This document shows positions 39,964 to 53,500 of a DNA stretch of 64,000 nucleotides, in pieces (the stretch's first letter is position 1; the number at the start of each line of letters is the position of its first letter). A program made the translations under genes and the position numbers. Source of the stretch: Allolobophora icterica (taxonomy: Eukaryota; Annelida; Clitellata; Crassiclitellata; Lumbricidae); NCBI GenBank assembly GCA_963556255.1, contig OY744605.1:69584693-69648692 (forward strand), written 5' to 3'. A model generated the notes under the pieces. The model was given only the letters and a program-made list of their open reading frames with translations. It was not told the DNA's origin and ran no database searches.

Positions 39964-40887
39964 CAGTCTTGTTGTCCTCGAGACCAAGGTCTTGGTCTCG
40001 AGTGCACTCGAGTTCGTTTTTAAAAGTCTTGGTCTTGGTCTTGGTCTTGAGGTTCAAGGTCTTGGTCTTGGTCTTGGTCTTGCGGTTCAAGGTCTTGGTC
40101 TTGGTCTTGGTCTTGAGGCTCAAAGTCTTGGTCTTGGTTTTGCAAGACCAAGACCAAGACTTTTGACATTATGAACAGTCATTTAACAAAACGCAGAGAT
40201 TTTAAAAATTTATCCAATAATTACTAATACAATTGCTTTAGTATTTACACGGTATGAGTGAGGCTTTACTGTTGCTTTGGACATTTATTTTGACTTCCTG
40301 TTATTTACTATGGCATGATTTCAAAACAGACTCACAATTTGTACATTTACATCCGGTACTTTAAAAGCTGCTCTATGTGCCAGTGAATTCAGCACTGTGG
40401 AACGTAGTTTTCACATGGCAGAGTTTTTATGAGGCCCCACAGATCACGTCTTATTCTGAAAATTCTGAACGAATTGGTTTTTATAAATTCAACAGGCATT
40501 TGGAATAACATTTTGCATGAAGAACTTTTGTAAATACGAATTCGGAATTTTCTGCAGTCTGCATTTAGAGTTGTTTTGTTTGAATAAAATAAAAGATTTA
40601 TGTTTTAATTAAAATAGCGAGTTGTCCGACTTGACAATGTTTTTAGTAAGGAATAGAAGTCTGGATAAGGTTGTGATTTTTTGGGTATTTTCTCGGTTTT
40701 GGTCTTGAGTTTCAAAGTCTTGGTCTTGGTCTTGGTCTTGAGGTTTAAGGTCTTGGTCTTGGTCTTGGTCTCGAGGTTCAAGGTCTTGGTCTTGGTCTTG
40801 AGGTTCAAGGTCTTGGTCTTGGTCTTGGTCTTGAGGTCCAAGGTCTTGGTCTTGGTCTTGAGGTTTAAGGTCTTGACAACAAGACTG
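39964..40887. mobile_element. 924-bp hAT element with decayed transposase end
   Basis: Ends CAGTCTTGTTGTC and (inverse) CAGTCTTGTTGTC. Exact 8-bp duplication ACGGGATC (39956-39963 and 40888-40895). Inside each end are arrays of GGTCTTGGTCTTGAGGTTCAA. The centre (about 40385-40500) reads ASEFSTVERSFHMAEFL, a stop, then HRSRLILKILNELVF, which aligns with the hAT C-terminal dimerisation motif. Not functional. Confidence 0.85.
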
Positions 40888-40984
40888 ACGGGATCCCTCC
40901 AGAGTTGTTCTAAGACGTTCAGCGGGCAAATAACAGTGCTGTAAGTTGATTGGTGGAATACCAAAACAGTTTAGCCTACAGCTT

Positions 40985-41300
40985 TTCTTGACAGCTGCGC
41001 TCTAGCCTCCTCTCTTGATCTGGCCCTCTGGAAACCGGACGTAGACCTATTTTGGACTATTGTCTTGAAAACCCCTCTGATTTGATCTGGCCCTTTGGAA
41101 ACCGGACTTGGACCTCTTTTAGACTACTCTCTTGAAACCCCTCTGATTTGATTTGGCCTTCTGGAAACCGTACTCGGACCTCTTTTGGACTACTCTCTGG
41201 AAAACCCCTCTGATTTGACTTAGCGCTCGTGAATATGCTCGTGCCTTGCGCTTGGCCTTCTAGTTGCGCTTTAGAAGTTTGGAGATTACGATTACGAGAG
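40985..41300 (+). repeat. SINE 3' region with a triplicated 65-70 bp block
   Basis: Three imperfect copies of GATCTGGCCCTCTGGAAACC ... GACCTCTTTTGGACTACTCT ... CCCCTCTGATTTGA, then the tail AGCGCTCGTGAATATGCTCG ... GCGCTTTAGAAGTTTGG and GATTAC repeats. It ends about 270 bp before the CLUH start codon. Confidence 0.7.
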
Positions 41301-41389
41301 TTTAAAACGCCCTTTACTTAATTTAAGCTGGCACAGCACTAAGGAAATGTTTTATCTGTCCACCCCTGGGTGGCGTATAGAATCTTTCT

Positions 41390-41568
41390 GTCACGTGTGG
41401 AATCTGCTTCAATATAGCGTCTTTGGCTTCCGGCAGCAAGTGGAGCTTAAGACGAGGTGAAAGTTATGTCCTTGGACTCAATGCAAAGAGTAGCACACGT
41501 GTAGTGAGCACAGATAGAGCAATATAGCATTCGATCCAAATTTTCTTTTGTTTTAACGCGTCGATAGT
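41390..41568 (+). promoter_or_regulatory. CLUH promoter/5' leader candidates
   Basis: TCACGTG E-box (41391-41397), an ETS/GABP-type CTTCCGG (41427-41433) and a second ACGTGT motif near 41497. An upstream ATG at 41466 opens a 12-codon frame that stops at 41504. ETS sites are common at genes for mitochondrial biogenesis; use here is inferred. Confidence 0.35.
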
Positions 41569-44500
41569 ATGGCCACGATAGAACAGAACGATCAGCACGC
41601 GGATGCCAACGCGTCGGAAGAAATTAAAAAGGCCGTCGTTAACGCTGCGGAGAAAACGGACCCCGAAACCGGTATGACATAGTGAAGCAATTATCACCGT
41701 TTTGGTTGTTCTCGGCCTGGATGCCGGGAGTTGTACAGTATTATTCAAACGGCAATTTGCTTCATTTTGTATTACGTGATGCTGCAGTATGTGTGTGTTG
41801 GATGAGTCTTTGTGATCGGTAACGTTTGTAAATAAATTGTTTAGAGTGCATTGTTGTTGTGTGGGTATGTGTGTGTTGGGGGGCGGGATGCGACGATACA
41901 GATGATCGCAATGATACAGATGATCGCAATATCGATGCAGTGATGGATAATGATCTTCAGTAATATAGACATTTAAGTGTTTTGGCTATAATTGCGAAAA
42001 GCGCTTGTCGTTTTGTTAATCTGGACACATGACTGACTTTCGACTGCTTGCATCAGCTCTCAATTACTTAGTGTCGACGGTGACATGATGTTAATGTGAC
42101 CTGGAGTGATATAATCCTGAAGTGACATGGTGTTAGCATTGACATGGTGGCAAGTAAAGTTTACCGACAAGATTTGTGAGTATGTTATAAAAGAGCTCCT
42201 TTTTCGGTGATCGTGAACGTACTTTCAGGCGCTTACATCATCACACAGTGACGAGGTGTCATCAATGACATTGTCATTTGTGGCAAAGGTTGCATTACAC
42301 CGCTGCTTGGTTCAGCATATACTTCATCTCAACATGCTACCAAACCAAGCAGATTGCATGGGATCAGCCCGAATCCCTGAAACCTGAATCCCCGAAAAGA
42401 ATTTCGCCCGGATCTCCGAAATCGATTTTCTATGTTATATCTATATTCTATATTATATCGAGATACATCAAGGCCACGCTAGGTCTATGTCATGTATAAG
42501 AGTTTACAATTTAACTTTGAATAGTTTTCGGGAGTTCAGCCGCTTTCTATAAAACTGTTTTCGGGAATTCGGGCTTTTGTGTATTTTCAGCGTATTCAGG
42601 ATTCGGGCCGGACCTGATTGCATGCATGCTGGTTTATCTGTTTATGCTTTGCTGTTTGTGGCTAACAATGGAGACGTTACTGCTAGAAGGTCATTCTGTC
42701 AGGTATCGTAGGGATCAGGCAGTGGGTGCTTTATGGGACTGTTAGGCACTAGGTGGTGATGTAAGTTTTACTTCCGTCTGGATGCCAATGATCTCCATAA
42801 TAAACAATATGGCTGCCCCAGACTCGGACAGCATGGATCACTCTGACCATCCACAGTTCGCGCAAGTAAGTAAGCAAACATCCTTCAATAAGGGCATACA
42901 CAAAATGTTGAGAATATGTTAGCTGGTCATTTAACAGAAGTATGAAGTGGCAGGGTTGCATGGTTGTTTATCTTTTTGAGTGGTCATTTGATTTGGTCAT
43001 TTTACCCATGTTGTTTATTGACTTGTTCATTTGACATTCTTTTTACTTTTTTCCTGTTTTTATAAGACATGTGCAGCACCTTCTAACCACGGCTGTAGTC
43101 TAGGGTATACACGGCTATACAACGTGTACTCGCCTCTAGAGACCGTATACTCGCCTCACAAAATATTTATATTTATTTCTGTTAAAATACAGTAGCGTAT
43201 ACTCACAAAATACTGTAGCGTATACTCACCTGTAATTTGTTTCGGAAAACTAACCGATAGCGTGTACTCACCTCTAATTTTACCACTACAGCCCTGCTAC
43301 TAACAATCTGTAAAAGGTGCTTACAACCTCTGTATATAATATGTTTTAATGACAGGTCTATCAGAGGTTTTTAGAGTAGCTATATAAATGTTCAGATACA
43401 TAGATACACGCCTGAATGTTATGGTGACAACTGCTGTTACCAGGAATTGCTTTTAGGAATTTGGTCTTTTATTTGCGAGAGTGATCTGCATGACGAAGTG
43501 ACTTGAGGGATTAGTAATCCTGTGACATCAGTCTTTCGGCTTACCTTTCCAGATAATTGAATCCCTTCTGCTCTACCACTAATCCAGTGGACTTAATCCC
43601 TTTAATCTGGTATTAATCTGCTAAATTAATATGGTATTAAAGATCTGAGGTGTGCGGCTGTTAGAAAGATGTCTGACAAAAAGCACCAAAGCTGATTTAA
43701 TACAGCACATATTTTTAATTTAATTATTTCTTAAGGAAATTTATATAGCACCTCTACAGGAAAATATTCTGGAACGTACTTGCAATTCAGCCTTTTTTGA
43801 CCATATTAAATGACTGAGAAGTTCAAGGAAAGTATGGTAGACATTTACAGATACAGACATGTACACCCATGCATACATACATAACAAGGTTTCTGTCTTT
43901 TTGAACTATTTCGTTGTATTGTATCTAGAAATTTATAAAGCGCCTCTTGCAGAATGAATATGTATGTATGTATGTATATATGTATAAAGACACTTTATAT
44001 AGCGTATTTTGAAGTATTTCACAAAAGCGCTGTCTCTGCAATAGCCTATGATGTTAAATGTCATTAGCAAAGTAGACATAAGGGAGCCAGAAATGTTAAC
44101 AGATAGTTTCTGAATACATACAGTACAATAGTAACATACTTTCCCTCTTTGTCACACCCCTGAAATGCCATCTCGCCAGGCCCTTAGCCAGAAATAAAGA
44201 GTAGGGCATCCAAAAGCATTCAAAGTCGTGACCACCCGATGCCGTGAGCGTACGAAGTCGCGACCGCCCGATGCCGTGACCGTACGAGTCCGACTGCAAA
44301 AGTCTGCAATGCCCCAACACTGAATGACTTTTGGGTTTTGATCACAATTGTAACAGTTTTGTTTTATATACAATGATACAAACAACAATCTGTTGACTTC
44401 AGATTGTAATTTTTAATTCCCTTATTTGATTATTATAGCCTAGGTAACAGACGTTACTTGTTACCAATCCAAACCCGTATAATTATTCATAAGGTCAAGG

Positions 44501-47500
44501 TATTTATATAGTCAAATCAGGTACCAATTACCATGAGCAACCTTATCTAACTGGCACTTAATTACATGTATCCTAGATCATAAATAGCTGCTACAGAAGT
44601 GTGTCTTGTGTGAGAAAAGGAACATCGTTACACAATTGAAGGGTAATGGATTATACATTATAGCCTATCACATTTAGGACGTCGCGTCCATGCACAATTT
44701 ATGCCCGTCCAAAACGTCCAAAGGACGGCTGGACGGGTGGCTGGCTAAGGGCCTGCATCTCACACCCCTTGGGGTGCAGGCACCCAGGATGGGAACCACT
44801 GTGTTAAGCCAACCAGCGAATTCCCGTTGACACGTGGCATGGATGTTCAGAGTATCTGGACCAAATTGTGTCAATAGGATGGAGAGATGACAGGTGACAG
44901 AGTGATGATGATGCTGCCAAGCAGTCCCTTATTGGTAGAAGATGACGCAAGTTCAGATAATTCATCGAAGTGCCTGGAGGTTTTCGTAGAAGAGGCACTG
45001 GTTGTGTGTAGGTTGGTAGATTGAAGCACCACCAGTGACTGATGGTCAAGTTAACTCAAATTACCCGTGTCGGTCGTCCTCTGCCGAGATGAAAACACCC
45101 GGCTAATGGCCGTGCACAGACTCAATCATACATCAGAAGGATGAGCCTGAAGCAGTCACGGAGGCCAAGGAGACTTGCAAACACAGTACCTTCCAAATGA
45201 AATAATTCCTTGATAAAAACGATGAATAAGTCCGTCACACAAACCCAGCACCAGAACACTCTGGCATGTCTGAAATTACTGAAAAATTCTGCATTTAGAC
45301 TAAATAATCCATCGAAATGACAGAGAATTCGATGAGCAACCAACGTGGCTGGTGCCATGCGAAGTCCCATTATAGCTTTAGTATTGAATTGCCTGGGCTC
45401 ATGAGCAGCACTTTCTTAAACCCTCTTGAAGTTGCTTTTCCTTGTGCTTTAAAGAAGTTCTGATCTAATCTGGAAACTAGTTCCTTAGCATAATGCAGAG
45501 ACACAGGCTGTGTTATGGTGAGATCATTTCTGAAAACTGGATTTAGGTTCTATGTTCTTTAACATGGATATCAACATCATGTTATAAAATAAACAATGTA
45601 GATGAACATTATAAAATCATAGAGCTCTGCCGTTAAGTCGGATACTAAGAAATGATCACCACAAATTTCCATACGTAACTGGTACTATTGCTAATTAGCT
45701 ACTTTTGTAGCACTGATGTTTAATATACTAAGCATAAAAAGTCTATGGCATACCAAGACCAGGCCATAATCAGGTCAATACCCTGGTATACTGGTACATG
45801 CAGAATATACTTGACGCATATCATATGTACACATAGACAAATATAGTTCTTTATCAAGATGCTTAAAATATGGCCCATAAGTACCTTTACAAGCACTGTA
45901 CACAGGGCGGTCTACCTGATGTAAATAAGGGCATTTTAATAAGTAGTTTGAAAATGTTTGCTTAACATTTTCAAGTGCAATGGTTGGTGTACATGGGTTC
46001 ACGAAGCAGAGGTGAATGGCCAAGATGTGACAAGATTTTATTTTTTTTGGCAGATGGTATTGTGATACCAAATGGTCACGATCCAACCTGTGTTGGTGGA
46101 GAAGAGAGCCTCAACGGAAGCAAGGAAGAGGCAGCCGAGGTGGAGAAGAATGCTGAAGAGAATGCCAAAGATGAATCGGGAGAGGAGGTGGTGATGATCC
46201 AGGATGCTGGATTCAATATTAAAATAGCTGTGCCTGGAGTTGATCCCTTTGATCTGCCGGTTAGTGTTGATCTTGATTCTTCAGTCGTATCAGTTATTTG
46301 ATCTAATTATTGTAGTCACATCGATAATTTTGTATTGGTCATTTAATCAATCAGTCATTTAATAATGGTCATTTATACAATACATCAGTGGCACCAACTG
46401 TTTTCAGAACAGGTCATCCTTGCAAACAGTCATTCAGTCAATTGTATCTGGCCTCCATTTCAATTATATTTTTCTTCCATTTGCTTGGTTCTTTATTCTA
46501 ATGACGAGCAACATTCCTTGTATTCAATCGCAATATTGCAACTATTTCTACACTACTTTAAGTTAAAAAGTAGTTGTAGGTCTATGTCTCCATGTTACAA
46601 ACAAAACTCTAATCAATATTTTGTGCTGTGCCACATATTTATTCATGTAAGTGATTCATTTTATTATCATTGTTAGACCAGTCATTTAGGCAATTTTTTG
46701 TCTGAATTACAATGTAATTAAATTATTATTTGAAAACTTGCAGTGACATGGGAATCAATAATTTTGAGATTATTTCTTTGTGGTGAAAATGTAACCACAG
46801 CACTTCAGTGACAGGACAATGGTATTAACCATTTATTGACCCAGAAAGAATGGAGGGCTGAGGTGCCAGATTGGATTAATTATTGTGCAGAGGATGCATG
46901 ATAATTGCATTATGTTGTGATGTTTTCTAGGTGAGTTCTATGGAACTTGTGCAAGAGATCTATCAGGTTCTTGTTGACAAGGAGGAGACATGTCACCGGA
47001 CTTGCTTCACGCTCCAACTCGATGGGACAACGCTCGACAATTTCTCGGAGCTCAAGAGCATCGAAGGACTGAAGGAAGGCTCCGTCCTGAAAGTTGTTGA
47101 AGGTCTGTATTGTATTTTTGTTCTGTTGTATTGTTTCAATATCATACTGTTTTACGTTGTATGGTTGCTGCTTTGAATTTTGACTGGAGTGTTTTAAAGC
47201 CTCTCTGTCCACAAACTTGTTAAAGGAATGTAGTGCATTGTTTTGTATTTTATTTTTGCATTGTTTTTGTATTTTATTTTTGTTTTGCACTGAACTGACT
47301 GCTGTTGTACACTGTATTGATTTAGACACTCCTTCGTCAAAATCATTGTTCTTTTGTAGAGCTTTACACTGTCCGAGAAGCGCGAATTCATGTACGACAC
47401 GTGCGAGACTTGCTCAAATCTATTGACTTACAGGATGCCTACAATGGGCTCGACTGTAACTCACTGTCACTTTTGAACATCGTGACCAATGGAAACATAC

Positions 47501-50500
47501 TGGGTGAGTTTTCAAGTGAGGATCAGTGATTTAAGTTATTGTGTACCATAGAACCATCATAAAAACTGTTAATGGAGCAGAATGACTTAAGTAATCACCA
47601 CTTAAGTAGAGCCCCTTTGAGGGATAATTGCACAGCACCATCAAGAAACATCTTTTAACTGAAGTTGTGCTATAATAAATTTCTCTGAATTATTTCTCAC
47701 CCAAAATCTGAATTGGTGACTTTTGCATTTGGAAGTGCTCTTTCTAAACCACTTCATTTGAGTAAAAACAGCCAGGTTTAATTTTGGCCTGGGTCCTCTA
47801 GATATGTTCCACATACTGTGATGTAGTGTAATTTATGAAACTGTAGCACTTGAAACATTTGCACAGCATCATTCATTGTTGCAAAGTAACCGATTTGTCT
47901 TGCAACAGGTCTGAGAATATGCTGTTGTATTTTCCAGAGAAGAAGGCAACAACTCGTTCGGAAGCAGCCGACTTTATGCCGCCGGAGTTCATTGTGCCAG
48001 GAAGCAGAGACCGACCTCTGTTGCCACTCCATCCGATCCAGAAGGACCTCAAGGTAACGCCCCTTAAATACAGTGTACATATTATGGGTGTGTGTACACT
48101 GTGTGTGTACACTGTACACTGTGTGTGTGTGCAGTGTGTGTGTGTTTGTGAACTTTACCGGTATGTTGCATCTTGTAAGAACTGACAAAGCTACTGAAAC
48201 ATGGCCATCTAACAGATCCAAAAAGATGCAAACGGTAAATGTCTTTCTGTTATTTATTTTGGTGAAGTTCTAAGTTTGAGCAGGATGCTGTCCAGTAATA
48301 AAAATGGAAACAAGAGGGCTGACACTGTTTAATTAAAACTTTGTGCTGGGGGGAATATACGATTACTGGAAAAATCAGACCTGTTCTTAAAAGGCCAACT
48401 GAGAAGCCGCCTCTAAAGGGAGTGACTTCTGAATTCTTTTAAAATTATTGAACTTCTGTTTCACTTGATTTTAGCGATCCTACTGCATTTTCAGATGCAA
48501 TTTTTTCTGCTTAAATTAATTAGCTTTCGAGAGCATCATTCATGGATAATAAATATTTTTATTAATGGTGATTTCATTAGTGTATTTTGATTGAAACCAG
48601 GGTCCACAGTGCCTGAAAGTGCTGACCTACAGTGGATGGAACCCACCACCTGGAAACCGCAGGATGCATGGTGATCTTCTGTACATTTATGTTGTAACGT
48701 TAGAGGACAAAAGGTATCACATTACAGCCTCAACACATGGCTTCTACGTCAACCAGTAAGTACTGAACATTACATTTTCAATATGTGAATTCAGATTTTC
48801 ATTACATTATGTGCAAGTACTCTAGCTTTATTGATGTTGACTGTGTTGCTTGTATACTTTGTAGGTTACTTAAGTAAACCTCTGTATAGTCATAGTAGTA
48901 GCCAGGGCTGTAGTCGAGGGTGTACGCAGGTATACAGCGTATACTCGCCTCTAAAGACCGTATATTCACCTCACAAAATATCTTTATTTATATTAAAATA
49001 ATGTAGCGTATACTCACAAAATACTGTAGCGTATACTCACCGGTAATTTGTTTCGGAAAACTAACCGGTAGCGTATACTCGCCTCTAATTTTACCACTAC
49101 AGCCCTGGTAGTAACAGTGGAAATAATAAGTTATAATGATGATAATAATAATAAATAGTCGAAACTGTTTCAATATGTCACCTACTGTTGCTTAATGAAA
49201 TGTATTACAAAAAACAGTTTTGATTAATATTTTAGACATGTGTAAAAGTTGAATTGTATTTGAAATGTAAAATGTGAGGTTTTGTCTGTGGATGGCTTGA
49301 AGGTTTGTTTTTACTTAACAGATGCACTCAGGAGGAGTTCAACCCAAAACCTGCGGGTCAGAAACACGTTTTCCATTCCCTCATTGATCTGCTTGGCCAG
49401 GTGAGAATTTCATTTTATCTCTCTGTCAGTTTTTGTACTTTGGGAAATGTAATAGCATTGCCTTTTAAATGTGTGAGGATGGTAAATGAGTTAACACTGC
49501 AAGGAAAAGTAATGTGTATTGCTTGCATTCTGGAGAAATTATTATTTTCCTTGCATCTTTGGGGAAGGATATTGATTACCTGTAATGGTGCTGTTTGAAA
49601 GTCTAGTTTTTAAATTGCTTTTAAAGTGTTGGCTTTAAAAAGTATTGGCTGTTTTCTTTTAGATAAGTCCTGCCTTTAAGAGAAATTTTCAGAATCTGCT
49701 GAAAAGAAGGTCAGTCCATTTTACTTTTGAAAAACCTATGAAGACACGCAGTTTAGTTTATGATGCTCTTAAAATGCTGTGTATGAATGTTAATGGCGCT
49801 GCATGCTTGGTTTTACTAAAGAAATGCTGCTTAAAATATAGTTGTTTAACCTGCTGCCAAGATTTGAATATGACTCATATTCCTCTGCTGGGGTAGATAG
49901 GTCTGAGAGTGGTTCTATGTAGGCATCGTATGGGGAACTGATCAATGTCTGTTCCCTATATTGCTTTATGCTATGGTCTGTTAACTGCCTATTTTCTGTG
50001 TCTGATAGGCAACAGAAGCATCCGTTTGAGCGGGTCGCTACACCGTACCAAGTTCACAGCTGGATGGCACCAGCGATGGACCACAGTGTCGACTACATAC
50101 GAGCAGAAGATGGTGAGTGTCTGATTATCTGAGAAAATTAAAACAATTATTTACTTAGTTGACTTTCCTCTACCTTAGCTTACCATTGTTACTGATTCAT
50201 TATCTTACCTGTTGTTGCTAATCCTTGTCTTGCTTGTTGCCAATCCTTGTCTTTGTTGTTGCCAATCTTTACCTTACCCTGTTGTTGCCAATCCTTCGAT
50301 TAACTGTTGTTACTGATGCTGTATTCTTACTGATTCTGTATATGTTTTTGACTTTTCGTGCACCGGAGTACGGCTCTTCGGCAACCGGTTTAACAAAGAA
50401 CATGCGTACTTATTTTATCTTTTGACAATTTCTGAGTAAGTGTTTTCAACCAATCTCTGTATTGTGGTTCTTTCTTGTTTTCCACGTGACCAGCCTTCTC

Positions 50501-53500
50501 ATCACGTCTTGGCTATGAGGAACACATCCCTGGTCAAACGCGCGACTGGAACGAGGAACTTCAGACGACTCGAGAACTGGCAAGGAAACATCTGCCCGAG
50601 AGGCTGATCAGGGAACGGACCATCTTTAAGGTCAGATTCTTCTGTTATTCTGTAACTCTGAGGCAACAAATTACATTTGAAAAAGGATTCATTTGTGTCT
50701 ACGATAGAGTTTTCATTGCAGTTTTACATTTGTATAAGTATTTGTTTGTAATATAAATTTTCATTGCAATGTATAATTACAAATTATTTTGTGTTATGTC
50801 GTTCGTTAAATTTTACAGTGTGGTCATTTGTGTCTCAATAATAAATTTTAATTACATCTGTAATAAGTATTCATTTGAGTCTTTAGTGTTCTACTTTAAA
50901 GTTTGTGTGTACAGTTAAGTCACTAAATTTTACCTAGTATGATTTGTGTGTGGTGTAATCACTTTTTACAAAGTATTTTTGTGTCAGGTATATTATTATT
51001 GTTATATTTTTACCATAGGTAATTAGGTACAGTTGTGTAATCAATTAAATTTTTACAGAATATTCTTTTGTCTCTGGTGCTTACAGGTTCACAGCGACTT
51101 TGTTGTGGCTGCCACTCGAGGAGCAATGTCCGTTATTGACGGGAATATTATGGCCATCAATCCCGGCGAGGATACTAAGTGAGAAATTGGATAATTTCTA
51201 CCTCAAAGTGTACTGCAACTGTTTTGCCATTAGTGACATTCAAGGCCTTTAAGACTTTACCGACAAGCTCCATTGGTTTCCTAGTCACTTTTAGTAACTC
51301 TCATTGTTAAAATGTTAAGCATTACTTGTATTTCACGTACAGATGATGTTTGGTTTTAGTGAACTCTAGTATTATCTAGGCCAGCCGCTGAGAGGTACTT
51401 AGAGGGTTCTGTAGAAAGATTCAGTTGCGTGACACTGCGTCGCTAGTATTTACATTGTGTTTCACGAACTTAACAGCTATTTATAATGCAAAATTTTAAA
51501 ATTGTTCTTATTTCTTAATTAATATTGTTATTTTAGTTGGCAGAAGTGATGTTTAGTAAACTTTGCTGTTTGTAACATTTTTATTGTTATAGCTTAACTG
51601 TTATGTCAGTATTAGTAAATACATTTAGAAGTTATTAGGTGTTGCTTCAGAAAAGTGTGTGCCCTTTACCCTCGTTTTTATCAAAGTGTTGAAGCTGTTT
51701 TTCTAAGTGTTTAACTTTTAAGAGCGCTGAACGTTTCTTTAGGATGCAGATGTTCCTGTGGAACAACATCTTTCTGAGTCTGGGTTTTGATGTTAAAGAC
51801 CACTTCAAGGACTTCGGAGGTGATGCTGCTGCTTATGTGGCTCCAGTAAGTACCTTGCATATTTACGTTCATGCATTTGTATAGCTCCAGTATCTATTGG
51901 CAGTATATAAATTACTTAATGACACCAGGCAGGTGTGGAGAAGAAACTTGTTATGGTTGTTTTAATTTAAAGACTATGGCCATATTCCAGCTGCAAACTG
52001 TCTCGTTGTATATGTACAGAGTTGTAGTAGCCTCTGTGCGGAGTGCTGGAGCAAGCTGTTGATGTGCAATTTCTTTACGGTTTATACCAACTGATGATTG
52101 CCGCTAGAAGTGGGTTGTTTATATAGATAAAAAAATCAAAATACGAGACCTAAGAAAGCTCTTATTGCAATTGCCCAGCGAACGTGTATAATGACATTTG
52201 TATTTTGTATTGGATAACGAGCAGGCTTCAGCAGGCCTCGAGGACTAATGTTGATGCAGGTGCGTAGAATAATTTAGCAGTTGCCGTACCTTACCATATA
52301 AGATGTGGTATTTTACTCTGACCTTTACATGATCCTGTGTAGGTATCTAGGGAACATTCAACCAAGCCTCGTGTCTACTGACTCTGCTCATACAGTAGGT
52401 GCTTTAAGTAATAACCAGGGGTGGTGGACTGTGCTGTTGCTTTACCCTCTGAATACATGGATAAGTACTTTGTTTTTCAGGGCTGTGATCTGCAAGGAGT
52501 GAAGGCCTATTCGGGAGTCGACCCTGAGGGACTGTACACTCTTGGTACAGTTGTTGTGGACTACAGGGGCTACAGAGTGACAGCACAGTCCATCATCCCT
52601 GGTTTGGATTACTGCTTGTTTCTTGTTCCATTTGACTAATGTTATGTAATATAAGATTCACAACAAGTCTCTATCATGTAAGTTGTTTTGACTTCGGAAT
52701 AAAAAATTTCTGGTTGTTTTTATGCTGTGGAGATTTTTTAAGGTCTGGAGATAAAATTGAAAATAATCATAAGGTTTGTGTTTCAAACTATGTATGGCCT
52801 TCCAGCACATGAGCAGGAAATAAGCCATTCCATGTCAGACACATATCTCTAAGCATAATTATTCATTTACTGTGCAATTATCCTTTGACTGAAAAATTAT
52901 TACCACATCTATTGTAGGAATTTTGGAAAAGGAGCAGGAACAGTCGGTTGTCTATGGATCCATTGATTTTGGCAAGACGATTGTTGCCAATGACAAGTAC
53001 AAAGAACTTGTAAGAAGTTTTACTTTTACTTCATGTGTAGCAGATTGTTAAATTATCAGTGACAGCACAGTTTTTGTTTATTGCCCTGCAGTGTTCCAAG
53101 TATGAAGTACTGTGTGTTTTTAGCATTCTAACTGCATTATCTTATTAACGAGGTTTTCACTCTCATCTGCTTTCATTCTATAATTCAATTTTAGTAACAG
53201 TGGTATCATGCTTGACACATATTTGGCACCAGATTCGTTCATTTGTGCCTTATGTCAATACAATCTTTGTTTGTGCATAAAGCCATAATAGTAGATCGGA
53301 TTCAGTATAATTCTGTGAAAAGCTGAGGGAAAATGATGGCAGACTTAGCATGTCATCTGATTTAGCCTGTCATCTGGCCTTCCAAGGCATCCTCGATATA
53401 GACTGGTTCTGCCCAAAGAATTATGATGTTAAAATTTAATTTTTATTTAGAAACGATTTCTGTGTCATGTAATTACTAAAACATAGTGCAGTACAAGTTA

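Noticed and set aside
39951..40174. Leu/Val-rich frames (VLVLVL) in the GGTCTT arrays
   Set aside because: Products of the hexanucleotide subterminal repeat, not genes.
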